From NCBI GenBank assembly GCA_014240165.1, contig JAAZXM010000004.1, forward strand, positions 62,001 through 126,000: a stretch of 64,000 nt of DNA. Direction: 5' to 3'. The notes under the pieces are model-generated. The model was not told the DNA's origin. It worked only from the letters and a program-made list of their open reading frames with translations, and ran no database searches. The position numbers were made by a program, and so were the translations under genes. The first letter of the stretch is position 1. The number at the start of each line of letters is the position of its first letter. This DNA is from Myxococcales bacterium. Lineage in GTDB: Bacteria > Myxococcota_A > UBA9160 > UBA4427. Of this stretch, positions 35,212 to 44,363 are shown piece after piece.

Positions 35212-35289
35212 TTAAATCGCGAAATAGGAGTAGATGAGTCCGAAAACGAGAAGCAGAATCACGACGCCCGAGAATACGAATGGATTCAT
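35212..35289 (-). CDS. Possible 25-residue single-span membrane protein
   Basis: An ATG-to-TAA frame encodes MNPFVFSGVVILLLVF followed by GLIYSYFAI: a short polar start and one uninterrupted hydrophobic helix, the profile of a small membrane protein. The ribosome site is weak. It sits alone in a 437-base gap between the ABC-F ATPase and the PhyH dioxygenase. With no homologue known to me, it could also be chance in an intergenic region. The rest of that gap shows only short GC-rich palindromes. Confidence 0.35.
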   Translation of the reverse strand: MNPFVFSGVVILLLVFGLIYSYFAI

Positions 35290-35517
35290 GGCAGAAGACT
35301 AGCTCGCGAAATTCCTGGGCGACCGAGGGATCCGGGCACTTCTTTGGCCATGCGGGTTCGGCTACTCTCGGATAGGCCCGACCCCCGGGCCCCTCCCCAG
35401 GCCCCCCCTGGTTATCGCTGGGGCGTATCTCATAGCCATCGCCAGCGGTTCGGGGGAGCCAGAAGAGGGAGAGGGCCTCGCATGAGCGGCGCGGAAAAGA
35501 CAATAGGAGACCCCGAA

Positions 35518-36279
35518 ATGGCCCTGAGCGAAGCGCAGCTCGAGAGTTTTTCGCACCAGGGGTTCATCAGCTTGGGCCGGATTTTCGACGACGCGCAGCT
35601 CCGTACGATTTCCACCGAGTACGACCTGCTCGTGACCGACGAAGCCCAGGTTCTGGGCAACGATGAAGAGGGCTTCTTTCCCTACCGGGCCATGCTGAAT
35701 TTTCGGAGCCCGGCGCTTGCCGCTTTCATTCTCCATCCGCATTTGCTGGCCATCGCCCAGCAGATCCTTGGGGACGATATTCGTTTCTGGTGGGATCAGG
35801 GCATCAACAAGAAGCCCGGGTCGGGCAGCCCCATCGCCTGGCATCAGGACAACGGCTACCAGCGCGGCCGTACCCAGGAATTTCTGACCTGCTGGCTCGC
35901 CCTGGACGCCTCGGATACGGAAAATGGGGGCCTGAATGTGATTCCCGGCTCGCATCAAGCCGGCCTTCGCCCTCATACCTGGGAGGGCGTCCACGCGGTG
36001 ATCCCCGGGGACCAGCTCGACACGGCGGATTCCGTCGGCTTGGACGCCCGGGCCGGGGAGGTGCTGATCTTCTCCTCGCTGCTGGTCCACCAAACCCTCG
36101 GCAACCTGACCGCCGACCGCCAGCGCCGCGCCTGGGTGATCCAATATTGCCGCGGCGACCAGCACAACGAGGTGACGGGCGAGATCTACGACAACCGGGC
36201 CTGGGCGGTGAAGGGGGGCGTGGTCGCGGATTCCCTGGAGAGCGAGCGCCCCTTCGACCTGGTCCGGGAGCGCGCCTGA
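35518..36279 (+). CDS. Phytanoyl-CoA dioxygenase (PhyH) family protein
   Basis: 253 residues from an ATG with AGGAG 8 nt upstream; an in-frame ATG at 35482 would add 12 residues. Fe(II)/2OG dioxygenase features: the HxD of PIAWHQDNGYQ (near residue 105), distal His in SSLLVHQTLGNLT and the Arg of QRRAWVIQY that binds 2-oxoglutarate. SDTENGGLNVIPGSHQ is the PhyH hallmark. The family hydroxylates the alpha carbon of branched fatty acyl-CoAs and many other hydrophobic compounds. It fits the isoprenoid/lipid theme; the actual substrate is unknown. Confidence 0.88.
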   Translation: MALSEAQLESFSHQGFISLGRIFDDAQLRTISTEYDLLVTDEAQVLGNDEEGFFPYRAMLNFRSPALAAFILHPHLLAIAQQILGDDIRFWWDQGINKKPGSGSPIAWHQDNGYQRGRTQEFLTCWLALDASDTENGGLNVIPGSHQAGLRPHTWEGVHAVIPGDQLDTADSVGLDARAGEVLIFSSLLVHQTLGNLTADRQRRAWVIQYCRGDQHNEVTGEIYDNRAWAVKGGVVADSLESERPFDLVRERA

Positions 36280-36565
36280 GCGAGTCCCCCAGGCCGCCGG
36301 GGAAGCCCGGACCCGCACGCTTTCCCTCTTCGGCCGTCCCCAAGCGTTCGTTGTGGTCGGGTGAACGTCCGATTTCGTACGCCCGACTGTCGCCCACCGG
36401 GTTCCGTGTCGGTATCGAGGGCCTGGATGCCAGCTGGGCTTGCCGCAAGTTTGGCACGGTCGCTGCATAGGAGAGGAGGGAGAAGCGGGTCCCGCAATGA
36501 AGCCGATGGCCAAGGGGTCACGAAAGCCGGGATGAAGAAGAAGTTGCAGAAGGAGAGGCAGAGCA

Positions 36566-37003
36566 GTGAAGGTCGAAATTCTTGGATCAGGCCGGGAGAG
36601 TGGTTCCGAGTGTGGTTATTGCGGTGAGGCCCCTTTCGAAGCCTACCGGCGCCTGGGGTTGCCCCTGGGACAGTTTTCGATTGAAGGCCATTCATCGGTG
36701 GTTTGCGGCGATTGCCTGGCGGCCCTCAAGGGGCTCGACGCCGTGGGCCCGGTGACCCTCGAGACCCTGGCCGTTCAGCACGAGGACTGGCCCGCAGCGT
36801 GTGCCGGAGAGTTCGAGAGCGAAATTTTCCGCCGGGTCGCGGGAAATCTGGTCAACCAGATCCGTTTCCCGGAGGGCCCGCCCGAGGCCTGGGAGGAGCG
36901 CGACTCCGAGGTGGAAGACCTGATGAACCATGCCCTGGGAACGATCATGAAGCGCTCGGAAATCACTTCGAATGGGATCTCTTCCCCCGAGTTGTCCGTA
37001 TGA
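36566..37003 (+). CDS. Hypothetical protein with two CxxC motifs
   Basis: 145 residues from a GTG with AGGAGAGG upstream. Two C-x2-C pairs (ECGYC near residue 18 and VCGDC near 49) could form a zinc site. The rest is acidic and helical (EFESEIFRRVAGNLVNQIRF, DSEVEDLMNHALGTIM). I do not recognise the family. Its TGA stop overlaps the ATG of the next small frame (ATGA), suggesting translational coupling. Confidence 0.55.
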   Translation: MKVEILGSGRESGSECGYCGEAPFEAYRRLGLPLGQFSIEGHSSVVCGDCLAALKGLDAVGPVTLETLAVQHEDWPAACAGEFESEIFRRVAGNLVNQIRFPEGPPEAWEERDSEVEDLMNHALGTIMKRSEITSNGISSPELSV

Positions 37004-37203
37004 TCCCCGTCCCGGAGATATTCGGAGAGGGATTGCCCTTGGGCTCAGCCCTGATCTCCCTGACCTCTCTCCTGGTGGTGAGCTACGCCAGCCGATGCTC
37101 GGCGGAGAGCGAACGCGAAGACGGAGAGCGCATCAGCCGCGAAACCCGGGCCGCCCGTCTCCACCGGATGGCTCATTCCCGGGAAATGCGTCCCTCTCCC
37201 TAG
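37000..37203 (+). CDS. Small hypothetical membrane-anchored protein
   Basis: 67 residues whose ATG overlaps the stop of the preceding gene (ATGA), a common coupling arrangement. One hydrophobic stretch (LGSALISLTSLLVVSYA, residues 13-29) is followed by a charged tail rich in Arg and Glu (SEREDGERISRETRAARLHR). This suggests a single membrane span with a cytoplasmic tail. No family recognised. Coupling and hydrophobicity are the only support. Confidence 0.4.
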   Translation: MIPVPEIFGEGLPLGSALISLTSLLVVSYASRCSAESEREDGERISRETRAARLHRMAHSREMRPSP

Positions 37204-37248
37204 AGGAATACGGGCCGCGGCCCGCGCTCGAGCCAGGAGGGGGGAGGC

Positions 37249-37944
37249 TCAGCCTCCCGCCGCGGCTTCAAGATCGATGCTCTCCCCGATGACCTTCCTG
37301 CAGATTGCCAGGTTCGGAGCGAAGCTGGGTCGGTCTCGCAGGCGTTCGGTATGGCGGACAAGGTTCGGCCAGCGTGTGGCGTCGGGCAGCCCCGCCACCA
37401 ATTCCAGGTTGGTCATCTGGCAGGCGACCGCGATGTCCGCGATGGAAAGTGCGCCGCCCGCCAGGAATTCTTTGCCGGCGAGTTCGCCTTCGATGTAATC
37501 AAAAAGGCTGGGCAGGCTTTCCCGCCAGGTTTTCGCAGCGGTTTCGACGTCGCTCTCCTTGCCCGCAAAGCGGGGGAACATGATCGGACGGAAAATCCCC
37601 ATGCCGACTCTTCCCGCGAGTTCGCTGTCGGCCCATTCTTCGTACCAGGTGGCCCGCCCCAATTCGAAGGCGTCCTCGGGGTAGAGCGCCGGATCGGGGT
37701 GCTTGCGCTCGGCGAACGCGCAAATCGCCGATGAGTCGGGGAGGGTGCCCGCTGTCCCCTCCTTGCCCACGGAAACGTCCCGGAGCACGGGGATGCGCCG
37801 CGCTGGGCTGATCTCCTTGAACCAATCCGGCATGGGCATGATGTTGACGGACTCAGTTTCGAACTCGACGCCCTTCTCGCGCAGGAAGACATCGACCTTG
37901 CGAACGAAGGGAGAAAGGGGCGCACCGTAGAGGATCAGGCTCAT
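37249..37944 (-). CDS. Glutathione S-transferase family protein
   Basis: 231 residues from an ATG at 37944; the frame is open for 28 more codons without family character. The thioredoxin-like N-terminal domain opens LILYGAPLSPFVRKVDVFLREKGVEFE, a Ser-type GST start where the cysteine position reads S-P-F. ARRIPVLRD supplies the cis-proline, followed by LPDSSAICAFAE. The C-terminal all-helical domain ends LAGGALSIADIAVACQMTNLELV, with the N-capping box SIADI. Likely action: conjugation or thiol transfer with glutathione or a related thiol on electrophilic intermediates. It is divergent from yqeC. Confidence 0.85.
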   Translation of the reverse strand: MSLILYGAPLSPFVRKVDVFLREKGVEFETESVNIMPMPDWFKEISPARRIPVLRDVSVGKEGTAGTLPDSSAICAFAERKHPDPALYPEDAFELGRATWYEEWADSELAGRVGMGIFRPIMFPRFAGKESDVETAAKTWRESLPSLFDYIEGELAGKEFLAGGALSIADIAVACQMTNLELVAGLPDATRWPNLVRHTERLRDRPSFAPNLAICRKVIGESIDLEAAAGG

Positions 37945-38231
37945 CTTGGGCTCCAATGAGAAATCGGGGCAAGGGCGGGTCGGGACCGCTCTGTCCGTCT
38001 TTCTCGATGTGCTGGCGATTCCGAACACGCCGCGCCCGCTCGTCGGGACCTGGGCTGTCGTTCACCGGGTCGGATTGGAAGCCTCGAAACTAGCCCAGGC
38101 GCGTGGTCGGGGCCTCAATCACTCCCGCTGGTTTTCCGGTGATTCGGTGCGATGGTCGCCGCGAACGCCGGGCGTACTAAGCTCTTGCTCTGCCCCCTGT
38201 TGTTCTTGTCGCGAAGCGGAGGAGAGTCGAA

Positions 38232-39014
38232 TTGAGCCCCGCGATTGAAGAGCGGACACAACCGGATCGCCCCGGGTTGATCGCCGCGCTGGGTCTCGAG
38301 TCGGGGCCGGGCATCATCTCCGTAGTGGGCGGCGGGGGCAAGACCAGCCTGCTCTTCGAACTCGCGCGGCTGCTTCCCGGGCGAACGGTTCTGACCACCA
38401 CGACGCGCATCTTCGCGAGCCAGGCGCGGGAGGCGGCTCTCTTTTGCAGTCTCGACCAACCGGGCTGGCAAGAAACCGTGGCGGGGGCGCCCAGCGGCGT
38501 GTTGGTCGCGGGAACCCTGGAAGAGCGGCACGCCGTGGGGGTGCCGGCGTCGGTTCCCGCCCGCCTCCTGGCGCTCGAAGGTGTCGATTGGGTGGTGGTG
38601 GAAGCCGACGGCTCGCGCCGATTGCCCGTCAAGGCCCCCGCCGAGCACGAGCCGGTGATGCCTCCAGAAACTACGCTCCTGGTCAGCATGGCGGGCATCG
38701 ACGCCCTTTCGGCACCCATCGCGCAAATCGCCCATCGGCCGGAGCGGGTCAGCGCATTGACGGGGCTGCCCGAGGCCGAGACCTTGAGCCCGGGCGCCCT
38801 TGCGAAACTTCTGGCTTCGGATGCGGGAGGTGGCAAGGCGGCGCCCGCCCGCGCCCGGCGCGTTGTCCTGATCAATAAGGTCGAGTCCGAGACCACCCAC
38901 GCCCTGGCGGCCGAAGTGGCTCGAGGGGTCCTGGAGCAGTCGGGGGTTGAGCGGGTATTGGCGGGCGCGCTTCGGGGGGATGCTGCCCTGGGCTGGAGCG
39001 TCTGGCCGGGCTGA
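38232..39014 (+). CDS. yqeC: YqeC: selenium-dependent molybdenum hydroxylase accessory protein
   Basis: 260 residues from a TTG with GGAGGAG 9 nt upstream. The N-terminal P-loop VVGGGGKTSLLFELARLL, then VLTTTTRIF, VVVEADGSRRLPVKAPAEHEPV and ALTGLPEAETLSP, are the signature blocks of YqeC. This protein travels with selD and selenium-dependent molybdenum hydroxylases and is thought to help insert selenium into their cofactor. Its presence implies that this organism uses selenium. It is not directly next to a xanthine-dehydrogenase-type hydroxylase here; the nearest molybdenum enzyme (39609) is of the other major family. It is divergent from the GST gene. Confidence 0.8.
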   Translation: MSPAIEERTQPDRPGLIAALGLESGPGIISVVGGGGKTSLLFELARLLPGRTVLTTTTRIFASQAREAALFCSLDQPGWQETVAGAPSGVLVAGTLEERHAVGVPASVPARLLALEGVDWVVVEADGSRRLPVKAPAEHEPVMPPETTLLVSMAGIDALSAPIAQIAHRPERVSALTGLPEAETLSPGALAKLLASDAGGGKAAPARARRVVLINKVESETTHALAAEVARGVLEQSGVERVLAGALRGDAALGWSVWPG

Positions 39015-39064
39015 ATTGCGACATCGGCGCAGGGTCGTTTCCGCGTGCCATGGGGGCGGGCGAC

Positions 39065-39433
39065 CTACTCGGTCCGGTAGACCGCCAATTTGTTGCCGTC
39101 GGGGTCGCGGAAATACGCGGCGTAGAAGCCCGGCCCCCGCTCGCCGGGCGCCCCCTCGTCATCCGCGCCGAGTTCCATGGCCTTCCGGTAGAGGGCATCC
39201 ACCTGGGCGGGACTCTCTGCCGCCAGGGCAACCATGGTGCCGTTGCCCACGCTGGCGGGTTGCTCGTCGAAGGGGAGCATCAGGGACAGCATCGGTCCAG
39301 CCGTCGCGGTCGCCCAGGCGACGTAATTTTCGGCTTCAAGGGAGCGGGTGGCTCCGAGTTCGCCGAGCAGCGCGTCGTAGAAAGCCGCTCCGCGCTCGAG
39401 GTTTTGGGTGCCGAGAGTGACGTAGCCGATCAT
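39065..39433 (-). CDS. VOC-family (glyoxalase/dioxygenase-fold) protein
   Basis: 122 residues, the size of a single-domain VOC protein; AGGAG lies 6 nt before the ATG. The beta-alpha-beta-beta-beta units are apparent: MIGYVTLGTQNLERGAAFYDALLGELGA, then FYAAYFRDPDGNKLAVYRTE at the C-terminus, with the metal-binding Glu/His pattern only partly present. Members include glyoxalase I, extradiol dioxygenases and bleomycin-resistance proteins. It is convergent with yqeC. Function cannot be narrowed. Confidence 0.85.
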   Translation of the reverse strand: MIGYVTLGTQNLERGAAFYDALLGELGATRSLEAENYVAWATATAGPMLSLMLPFDEQPASVGNGTMVALAAESPAQVDALYRKAMELGADDEGAPGERGPGFYAAYFRDPDGNKLAVYRTE

Positions 39434-39608
39434 GGGTTTCTCCTGCTCCGGATTCCGGGGCTGCCGATTCGCACCCGCCAGAAGCTAGCCTCAGGCCGCC
39501 CTGGCGAGTAGTGCCTGCCCGGCGCTTTCAACCGATGGCGCCGCCTTCAAGGGTGGTCATGCCCGGCCAAACTGCCAAACTAGCGGCTTCCGGCTGGAGG
39601 AGATTTTC

Positions 39609-41858
39609 TTGGAAGAGACGCCGCATATCCGTACATGCCATTTATGCGAGGCCATGTGCGGCCTTCGGGTCGAGACCCGGGAAGGACGGGTCGAGCGTAT
39701 TCGGGCGAACCCCGATGATGTTTGGAGCCGAGGCTATATCTGCCCCAAGGGCACCACCCTCGGCGCGCTCCACCACGACCCGGATCGCCTTCGCGTGCCC
39801 CTGGTTCGCCGCGAAAGCGGTTTCGAGGAGGTGAGTTGGGAAGAAGCCTTCCGCGAGATCGAACGAGGGCTTCGCCCCGTGATCGACGCCCACGGTCTTG
39901 ATGCCGTCACGTCCTATATAGGGAACCCCACCGCACATAATTTTTCCCTCTCCCGCTACGTCGGTGCCTTCATTGCCATGTCGGGCATTCCCCGAATTTA
40001 TTCGGCGGGCACGGTGGACCAATGGCCGAAGAACGTGACGGCGGCGCTGATGTATGGCGGGATGTGGACGATTCCGACCCCCGATATCGACCGCACCGAT
40101 TACCTGATCATCATGGGCGCCAATCCCCAGGCTTCCCAAGGCAGCCTTCTGGCAACGCCCGATATCATGGGCAAGCTCTCCGGCATTCGAAAGCGCGGGG
40201 GCAAGGTGGTGGTCATCGACCCCCGGCGGACGGGCACGGCAGACGCTGCGGATGAGTGGCTCCCCATTCAGCCCGGCACCGACGCTGGGCTTCTCCTCGC
40301 CATGGCGCATGTGCTCTTCGACGAAGATCGGGTCGATCTGGGACACATGGCCGAATACGTCGAGGGCCTGGATGAAGTGCGCGCCTTGTGTCGCGAGTTC
40401 AGTCCCGAGGCGGTGGCCGAGGCCTGTCAGGTTTCCGCCGAGAAGATCCGGACCCTGGCCCGGGAATTCGCCGAGGCGAAGGCCGCGGCGCTCTACGGCC
40501 GCATTGGAACCTGCAACCAGGAATTCGGAACCTTGGCTTCGTGGGCTGTCGACCTGGTGAATATTCTCGCCGGAAAATTCGATCGTCCGGGCGGCTTGAT
40601 GTTCTCAAACCCCATCGCGCCCTCGATGACGACTCTGCGCCCGCCGGATTTCGCCGAGGGCTGGAGTTTCGGTCGTTGGAAATCGAGGGTTCGGGGTGCG
40701 CCGGAGATCTTGGGTCAGGTTCCGGTTTCCTGTCTTGCCGAGGAAATTGCCACGCCGGGTGAGGGCCAGATCCGGGCGCTCATCACGGTGGCGGGCAACC
40801 CGGTCTTGAGTGCCCCGGATGCAGCGAAACTCGATGCCGCCTTGCCGGGCCTCGACTTCATGGTTTCGGTGGACAATTACCTGAACGAGACCACGCGGCA
40901 TGCCCATGTCATCCTGCCGGGCCTTTCACCCCTGGAGCAGCCCCATTACGACGAGTTGCTCTGGTGCTGGGCGGTGCGCAATGCGGGCAAATACTCGGCG
41001 CCGCTCTTTGAACCCGAACCGGAGCGCCCCCATGAGTGGGAAATCCTTCTCGCGCTCTCGGCGATTCTTCAGGGACAGAAAGCCGACGAGGTCAATACGG
41101 GCTTGCTCGATGACCTCTTCTTTGGAGGCCTCGTGGCGACTCTCTGCGCATCGCCGCGGTCGAGCATTGCGGGCCGGGACCCCGGGGAGATCGTGGCCCA
41201 GAGCCGGGGGAAGGGTCCCGAGCGTATGCTGGATTTCGCGCTTCGGATTGGGCCCTGGGGAGAGGGTTATGGAACGCGTCCCGACGGCATGACCCTCGAG
41301 ACCATGGAGCAGGCGCCCAACGGAATCGATATGGGCGCCCTCGAGCCACGCATTCCCGAAGTTCTCGATACACCAGACGGGAAAGTCAACCTGGCACCCG
41401 CCCATGTCTGTGGAGATCTCGAGAGGCTCAGCGCACGGCTTACCCGTGCACCCGAAGAGGCGGTGCTTGTGAGCCGCCGTCATTTGAGAAGCAACAACTC
41501 TTGGATGCACAACGTGCCGGAATTGATGACGGGAAAAGACCGCTGCACTCTCCTTGTCCACCCAGGTGATGCCGAGCGCTGGGGATTGGTGAATGGCGAG
41601 CCGGCGCGCATCGATTCAAAAGCCGGCAGCCTGACGGTGCCGGCAGAAATCAGCGATGAAATGATGCCAGGGGTTGTCTCCCTTCCCCATGGTTTTGGCC
41701 ATGACAAGGAAGGCGCGCGTCTTTCGGTGGCCGCCCGCAACGCGGGGGTTTGCAACAATATTCTTGCGCCAGGTGAATTCGTCGATGTGCTTTCGGGCAA
41801 TGCTGCGGTGAATGGAATTCCCGTGCGTGTCAGCGCGCTTACACAAGGAGCCGATTGA
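39609..41858 (+). CDS. Molybdopterin-dependent oxidoreductase, DMSO-reductase family
   Basis: 749 residues from a TTG preceded by GGAGGAG. N-terminal CHLCEAMCGLRVETREG supplies C-x2-C-x3-C, with CPKG giving the fourth ligand of the 4Fe-4S cluster. YSAGTVDQWPKNVTAALMYGG occupies the position of the molybdenum ligand segment; no Cys or Sec is seen there, so Ser, Thr or Asp may serve. MGANPQASQGSL and VVVIDPRRTGTADAADEWLPIQPGTD are the usual MGD-binding blocks. The C-terminal beta-barrel has MLVHPGDAERWGLV-like KDRCTLLVHPGDAERWG. No electron-transfer subunits are nearby. The next gene starts at the stop codon (TGAATG), so it is co-translated. Substrate unknown. Confidence 0.88.
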   Translation: MEETPHIRTCHLCEAMCGLRVETREGRVERIRANPDDVWSRGYICPKGTTLGALHHDPDRLRVPLVRRESGFEEVSWEEAFREIERGLRPVIDAHGLDAVTSYIGNPTAHNFSLSRYVGAFIAMSGIPRIYSAGTVDQWPKNVTAALMYGGMWTIPTPDIDRTDYLIIMGANPQASQGSLLATPDIMGKLSGIRKRGGKVVVIDPRRTGTADAADEWLPIQPGTDAGLLLAMAHVLFDEDRVDLGHMAEYVEGLDEVRALCREFSPEAVAEACQVSAEKIRTLAREFAEAKAAALYGRIGTCNQEFGTLASWAVDLVNILAGKFDRPGGLMFSNPIAPSMTTLRPPDFAEGWSFGRWKSRVRGAPEILGQVPVSCLAEEIATPGEGQIRALITVAGNPVLSAPDAAKLDAALPGLDFMVSVDNYLNETTRHAHVILPGLSPLEQPHYDELLWCWAVRNAGKYSAPLFEPEPERPHEWEILLALSAILQGQKADEVNTGLLDDLFFGGLVATLCASPRSSIAGRDPGEIVAQSRGKGPERMLDFALRIGPWGEGYGTRPDGMTLETMEQAPNGIDMGALEPRIPEVLDTPDGKVNLAPAHVCGDLERLSARLTRAPEEAVLVSRRHLRSNNSWMHNVPELMTGKDRCTLLVHPGDAERWGLVNGEPARIDSKAGSLTVPAEISDEMMPGVVSLPHGFGHDKEGARLSVAARNAGVCNNILAPGEFVDVLSGNAAVNGIPVRVSALTQGAD

Positions 41859-42305
41859 ATGTCTTTAGCCATGACCCAACCCGAGCGCGAGGCCTTTCTG
41901 GCCGATCTCCACGTGGGGATCATCAGCATCGAGCAAGCCGGTGACGCACCACTCACGGTGCCCATCTGGTACGACTACTCGCCCGAGATCGGGCTTTGGG
42001 TGCTCACCGAGGAAAGCTCCCAGAAGGGCAGGGCGCTGGCTGCCGCGGGCCGCTTCACGCTCTGTGCCCAGGTCGAGGAGCCGCCCCGTTACCAATACGT
42101 CTCGGTTTCGGGGCCGGTGGTTTCGGTGCGCGATGTCGACAAGGAGGCGGATGCGCGTCCCATGGCTCGGCGCTATTTCGGCCCGGAATTGGGCGATCTA
42201 TACACGGATTCGAGTGAAGCCGGGACTTCGAAGGTTTTTACGATGAAGCCCGAGCGCTGGCGAACCGTGGATTACGGGAAGCTCGGGGCCGAAGCCACAG
42301 GATGA
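41859..42305 (+). CDS. Pyridoxamine-5'-phosphate-oxidase-fold (flavin/F420-type) protein
   Basis: 148 residues with the ATG immediately after the stop of the molybdoenzyme and AAGGAG 8 nt upstream. The split-barrel fold is recognisable: EREAFLADLHVGIISIEQAG, PLTVPIWYDYSPEIGLWVLTEESSQKGRAL and YQYVSVSGPVVSVRDVD, as in PNPOx-like and F420-dependent reductases. Coupling with the molybdopterin oxidoreductase suggests that it is a redox partner or acts on its product. The stop overlaps an ATG at 42302, but the next gene more probably starts at 42344. Confidence 0.8.
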   Translation: MSLAMTQPEREAFLADLHVGIISIEQAGDAPLTVPIWYDYSPEIGLWVLTEESSQKGRALAAAGRFTLCAQVEEPPRYQYVSVSGPVVSVRDVDKEADARPMARRYFGPELGDLYTDSSEAGTSKVFTMKPERWRTVDYGKLGAEATG

Positions 42306-42343
42306 GCCGCTGGTGGCGCGTGAAGCGCCCAAGAGGAGAGAAT

Positions 42344-44356
42344 ATGCTGCCCGAGAAACGCATCCCGCGGCGAGCCCTGGTGATCTGCGCGGGGATGTTT
42401 TTATGGCTGGCGTGTGATGCGGCTCCGCCGCCGTCCGCGCCTTCATCCGAAGCGGCTCTCAATTCCGAAGCGAAACCCGCCAGCGAATGGACCCGGTCGA
42501 AGAATGCCGCGGTGCTCGAGGCGCTGCCCTTCTCGGACGAATCGGATTTCGAGCGCGCGGCTCGGGGCTTCATTGCCGGCCCCGATAATCTTGTCATCGC
42601 GAGTGAGGATGGCGGGGTCGCGTGGGATATGACGGTCTACGATTTCATCGATGGTCAGGCCCCGGATACCGTCAATCCCAGCCTTTGGCGCCAGGCGCGC
42701 CTGAATAATATTCATGGTCTCTTCGAAGTGGTGGATGGCATCTACCAGGTGAGGGGCTACGACCTCTCCAATATCAGTTTCATTCGCGGGGAGACGGGAT
42801 GGATCGTCGTCGATCCACTCATCACGGTGGAGGTCGCTCGCGCGGCGCTCGAACTCGTGAACGACGAATTGGGTGCGCGGCCGGTGGTGGCGGTCATCTA
42901 TACCCATAGCCATGCGGATCATTTCGGCGGGGTTCGCGGGGTCACGACTCCCGAGGATGTAGCTTCCGGTCGGGTTCGCATTCTGGCACCCGAAGGCTTC
43001 AGCCACCACGCGGTGAGTGAAAACGTATTGGCGGGAAACGTCATGACCCGGCGGGCCGCCTATATGTTCGGCGGCCTGCTCGAAGCCGGACCCCAAGGAC
43101 GGGTGGATACGGGCCTGGGCAAGACGACATCCGACGGCCGGGTTTCCCTGATTCCGCCCACGGATATCATCGGCGAGACGCCGACCACGATCGTCATCGA
43201 CGGCGTCGAGATGATCTTCATGTACACCCCCAACGCCGAAGCGCCGGCGGAGATGATGTTCTATCTCCCGCAATGGAAGGCCTTCTGTCCCGCCGAAGAG
43301 GCCAACGCGGTCTTTCACAATCTCTATACGCTTCGCGGCGCCCAGGTTCGCAGTGGCAAGGATTGGGCGGCCTGGCTCGAACAGGCGATGACGCTCTTCG
43401 GCGATGAGATGGAATTGGTTTTCGGCAGCCATCATTGGCCGCGCTGGGGGCGGGAGGAGGCGCTGGAATACCTTTCGAGTCAGCGCGACCTCTATGCCTT
43501 CGTGCACGATCAAACACTCAGGCTGGCCAACTCGGGATTGACCCCCCATGAAATCGCCGAGACCCTTCGGCTTCCAGCCAGTTTGAGTCAGAAATGGTAC
43601 AACCGCGACTATTACGGGACCGTGCGCCACAACGCCCAGGCGACGTACCAATACTACCTGGGCTGGTTCGATGGCAATCCGGCGAACCTCAGCCCGCTCC
43701 CTCCCGTGCAGAGCGCCGCGCGCTACGTGTCGTGGATGGGCGGGGCCGACGCGATGATCCAAAAGGGCCGTACGGCGTTGGCCGAAGGCGATTATCGCTG
43801 GGTGGCCGAGGCCATGAATCACCTGGTCTTTGCCGAGCCCGAGAACGAGCAGGCGCGCTGGCTCCAAGCCGATGCCCTCGAACAGTTGGGCTACCAGGCT
43901 GAGTCGGGTCCCTGGCGCAATTTCTACTTGAGCGCGGCACGCGAGTTGCGCGAGGGTGTGCTCAGCACGGGCAGGGTGAATACCGCAAGCCCCGACGTGG
44001 TGGCGGGCATGACCTCCGCCATGGTCTTCGATTTCATGGCGGTTCGGATCAAGGGGATCGAGGCTGCTGAAACCGACCTGGCGATTCAGATTCTCTTCAC
44101 GGATCGCGACGAACTCTGGGTGCTCGACGTGGAGAATGGCGTGCTTCATGCCCGGGAGGGCGATCCCCATCCCGACCCGAATATCACCCTCGAGATGACG
44201 CGGCCGGATTTCCTCGCCCTGATTTCGGGCCAGGCGGGTTTGCCCGGGCTGCTGGCAGGGGGCCGTATGGATATCTCGGGAAACCCCCTGGCCCTGGGAA
44301 GCTTCGCGGGGCTTTTCGATCGCTTCGAGCCCGACTTCGAAATCGTACGCCCCTGA
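42344..44356 (+). CDS. Alkylsulfatase-like metallo-beta-lactamase lipoprotein
   Basis: 670 residues from an ATG with AGGAGAG 4-6 nt upstream; an ATG at 42302 overlapping the previous stop is the alternative. A lipobox (M-F-L-W-L-A-C) suggests a periplasmic or outer-membrane lipoprotein. The metallo-beta-lactamase motif THSHADHFGG (near residue 187) and later EFGSHHWPRWG-like FGSHHWPRW are those of SdsA1/BDS1 alkylsulfatases. The usual dimerisation domain follows, and a C-terminal SCP2-like domain (DLAIQILFTDRDELWVLDVENGVLHAREG) completes the family layout. Expected reaction: hydrolysis of primary or secondary alkyl sulfates to alcohol and sulfate. A second, shorter such protein lies at 47049. 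Confidence 0.88.
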   Translation: MLPEKRIPRRALVICAGMFLWLACDAAPPPSAPSSEAALNSEAKPASEWTRSKNAAVLEALPFSDESDFERAARGFIAGPDNLVIASEDGGVAWDMTVYDFIDGQAPDTVNPSLWRQARLNNIHGLFEVVDGIYQVRGYDLSNISFIRGETGWIVVDPLITVEVARAALELVNDELGARPVVAVIYTHSHADHFGGVRGVTTPEDVASGRVRILAPEGFSHHAVSENVLAGNVMTRRAAYMFGGLLEAGPQGRVDTGLGKTTSDGRVSLIPPTDIIGETPTTIVIDGVEMIFMYTPNAEAPAEMMFYLPQWKAFCPAEEANAVFHNLYTLRGAQVRSGKDWAAWLEQAMTLFGDEMELVFGSHHWPRWGREEALEYLSSQRDLYAFVHDQTLRLANSGLTPHEIAETLRLPASLSQKWYNRDYYGTVRHNAQATYQYYLGWFDGNPANLSPLPPVQSAARYVSWMGGADAMIQKGRTALAEGDYRWVAEAMNHLVFAEPENEQARWLQADALEQLGYQAESGPWRNFYLSAARELREGVLSTGRVNTASPDVVAGMTSAMVFDFMAVRIKGIEAAETDLAIQILFTDRDELWVLDVENGVLHAREGDPHPDPNITLEMTRPDFLALISGQAGLPGLLAGGRMDISGNPLALGSFAGLFDRFEPDFEIVRP

Positions 44357-44363
44357 GCCGGGC

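Noticed and set aside
39609-41858. Selenocysteine at the molybdenum ligand of the DMSO-reductase-family enzyme.
   Set aside because: The frame has no internal UGA; the ligand segment reads through with no Cys or Sec at the expected place.
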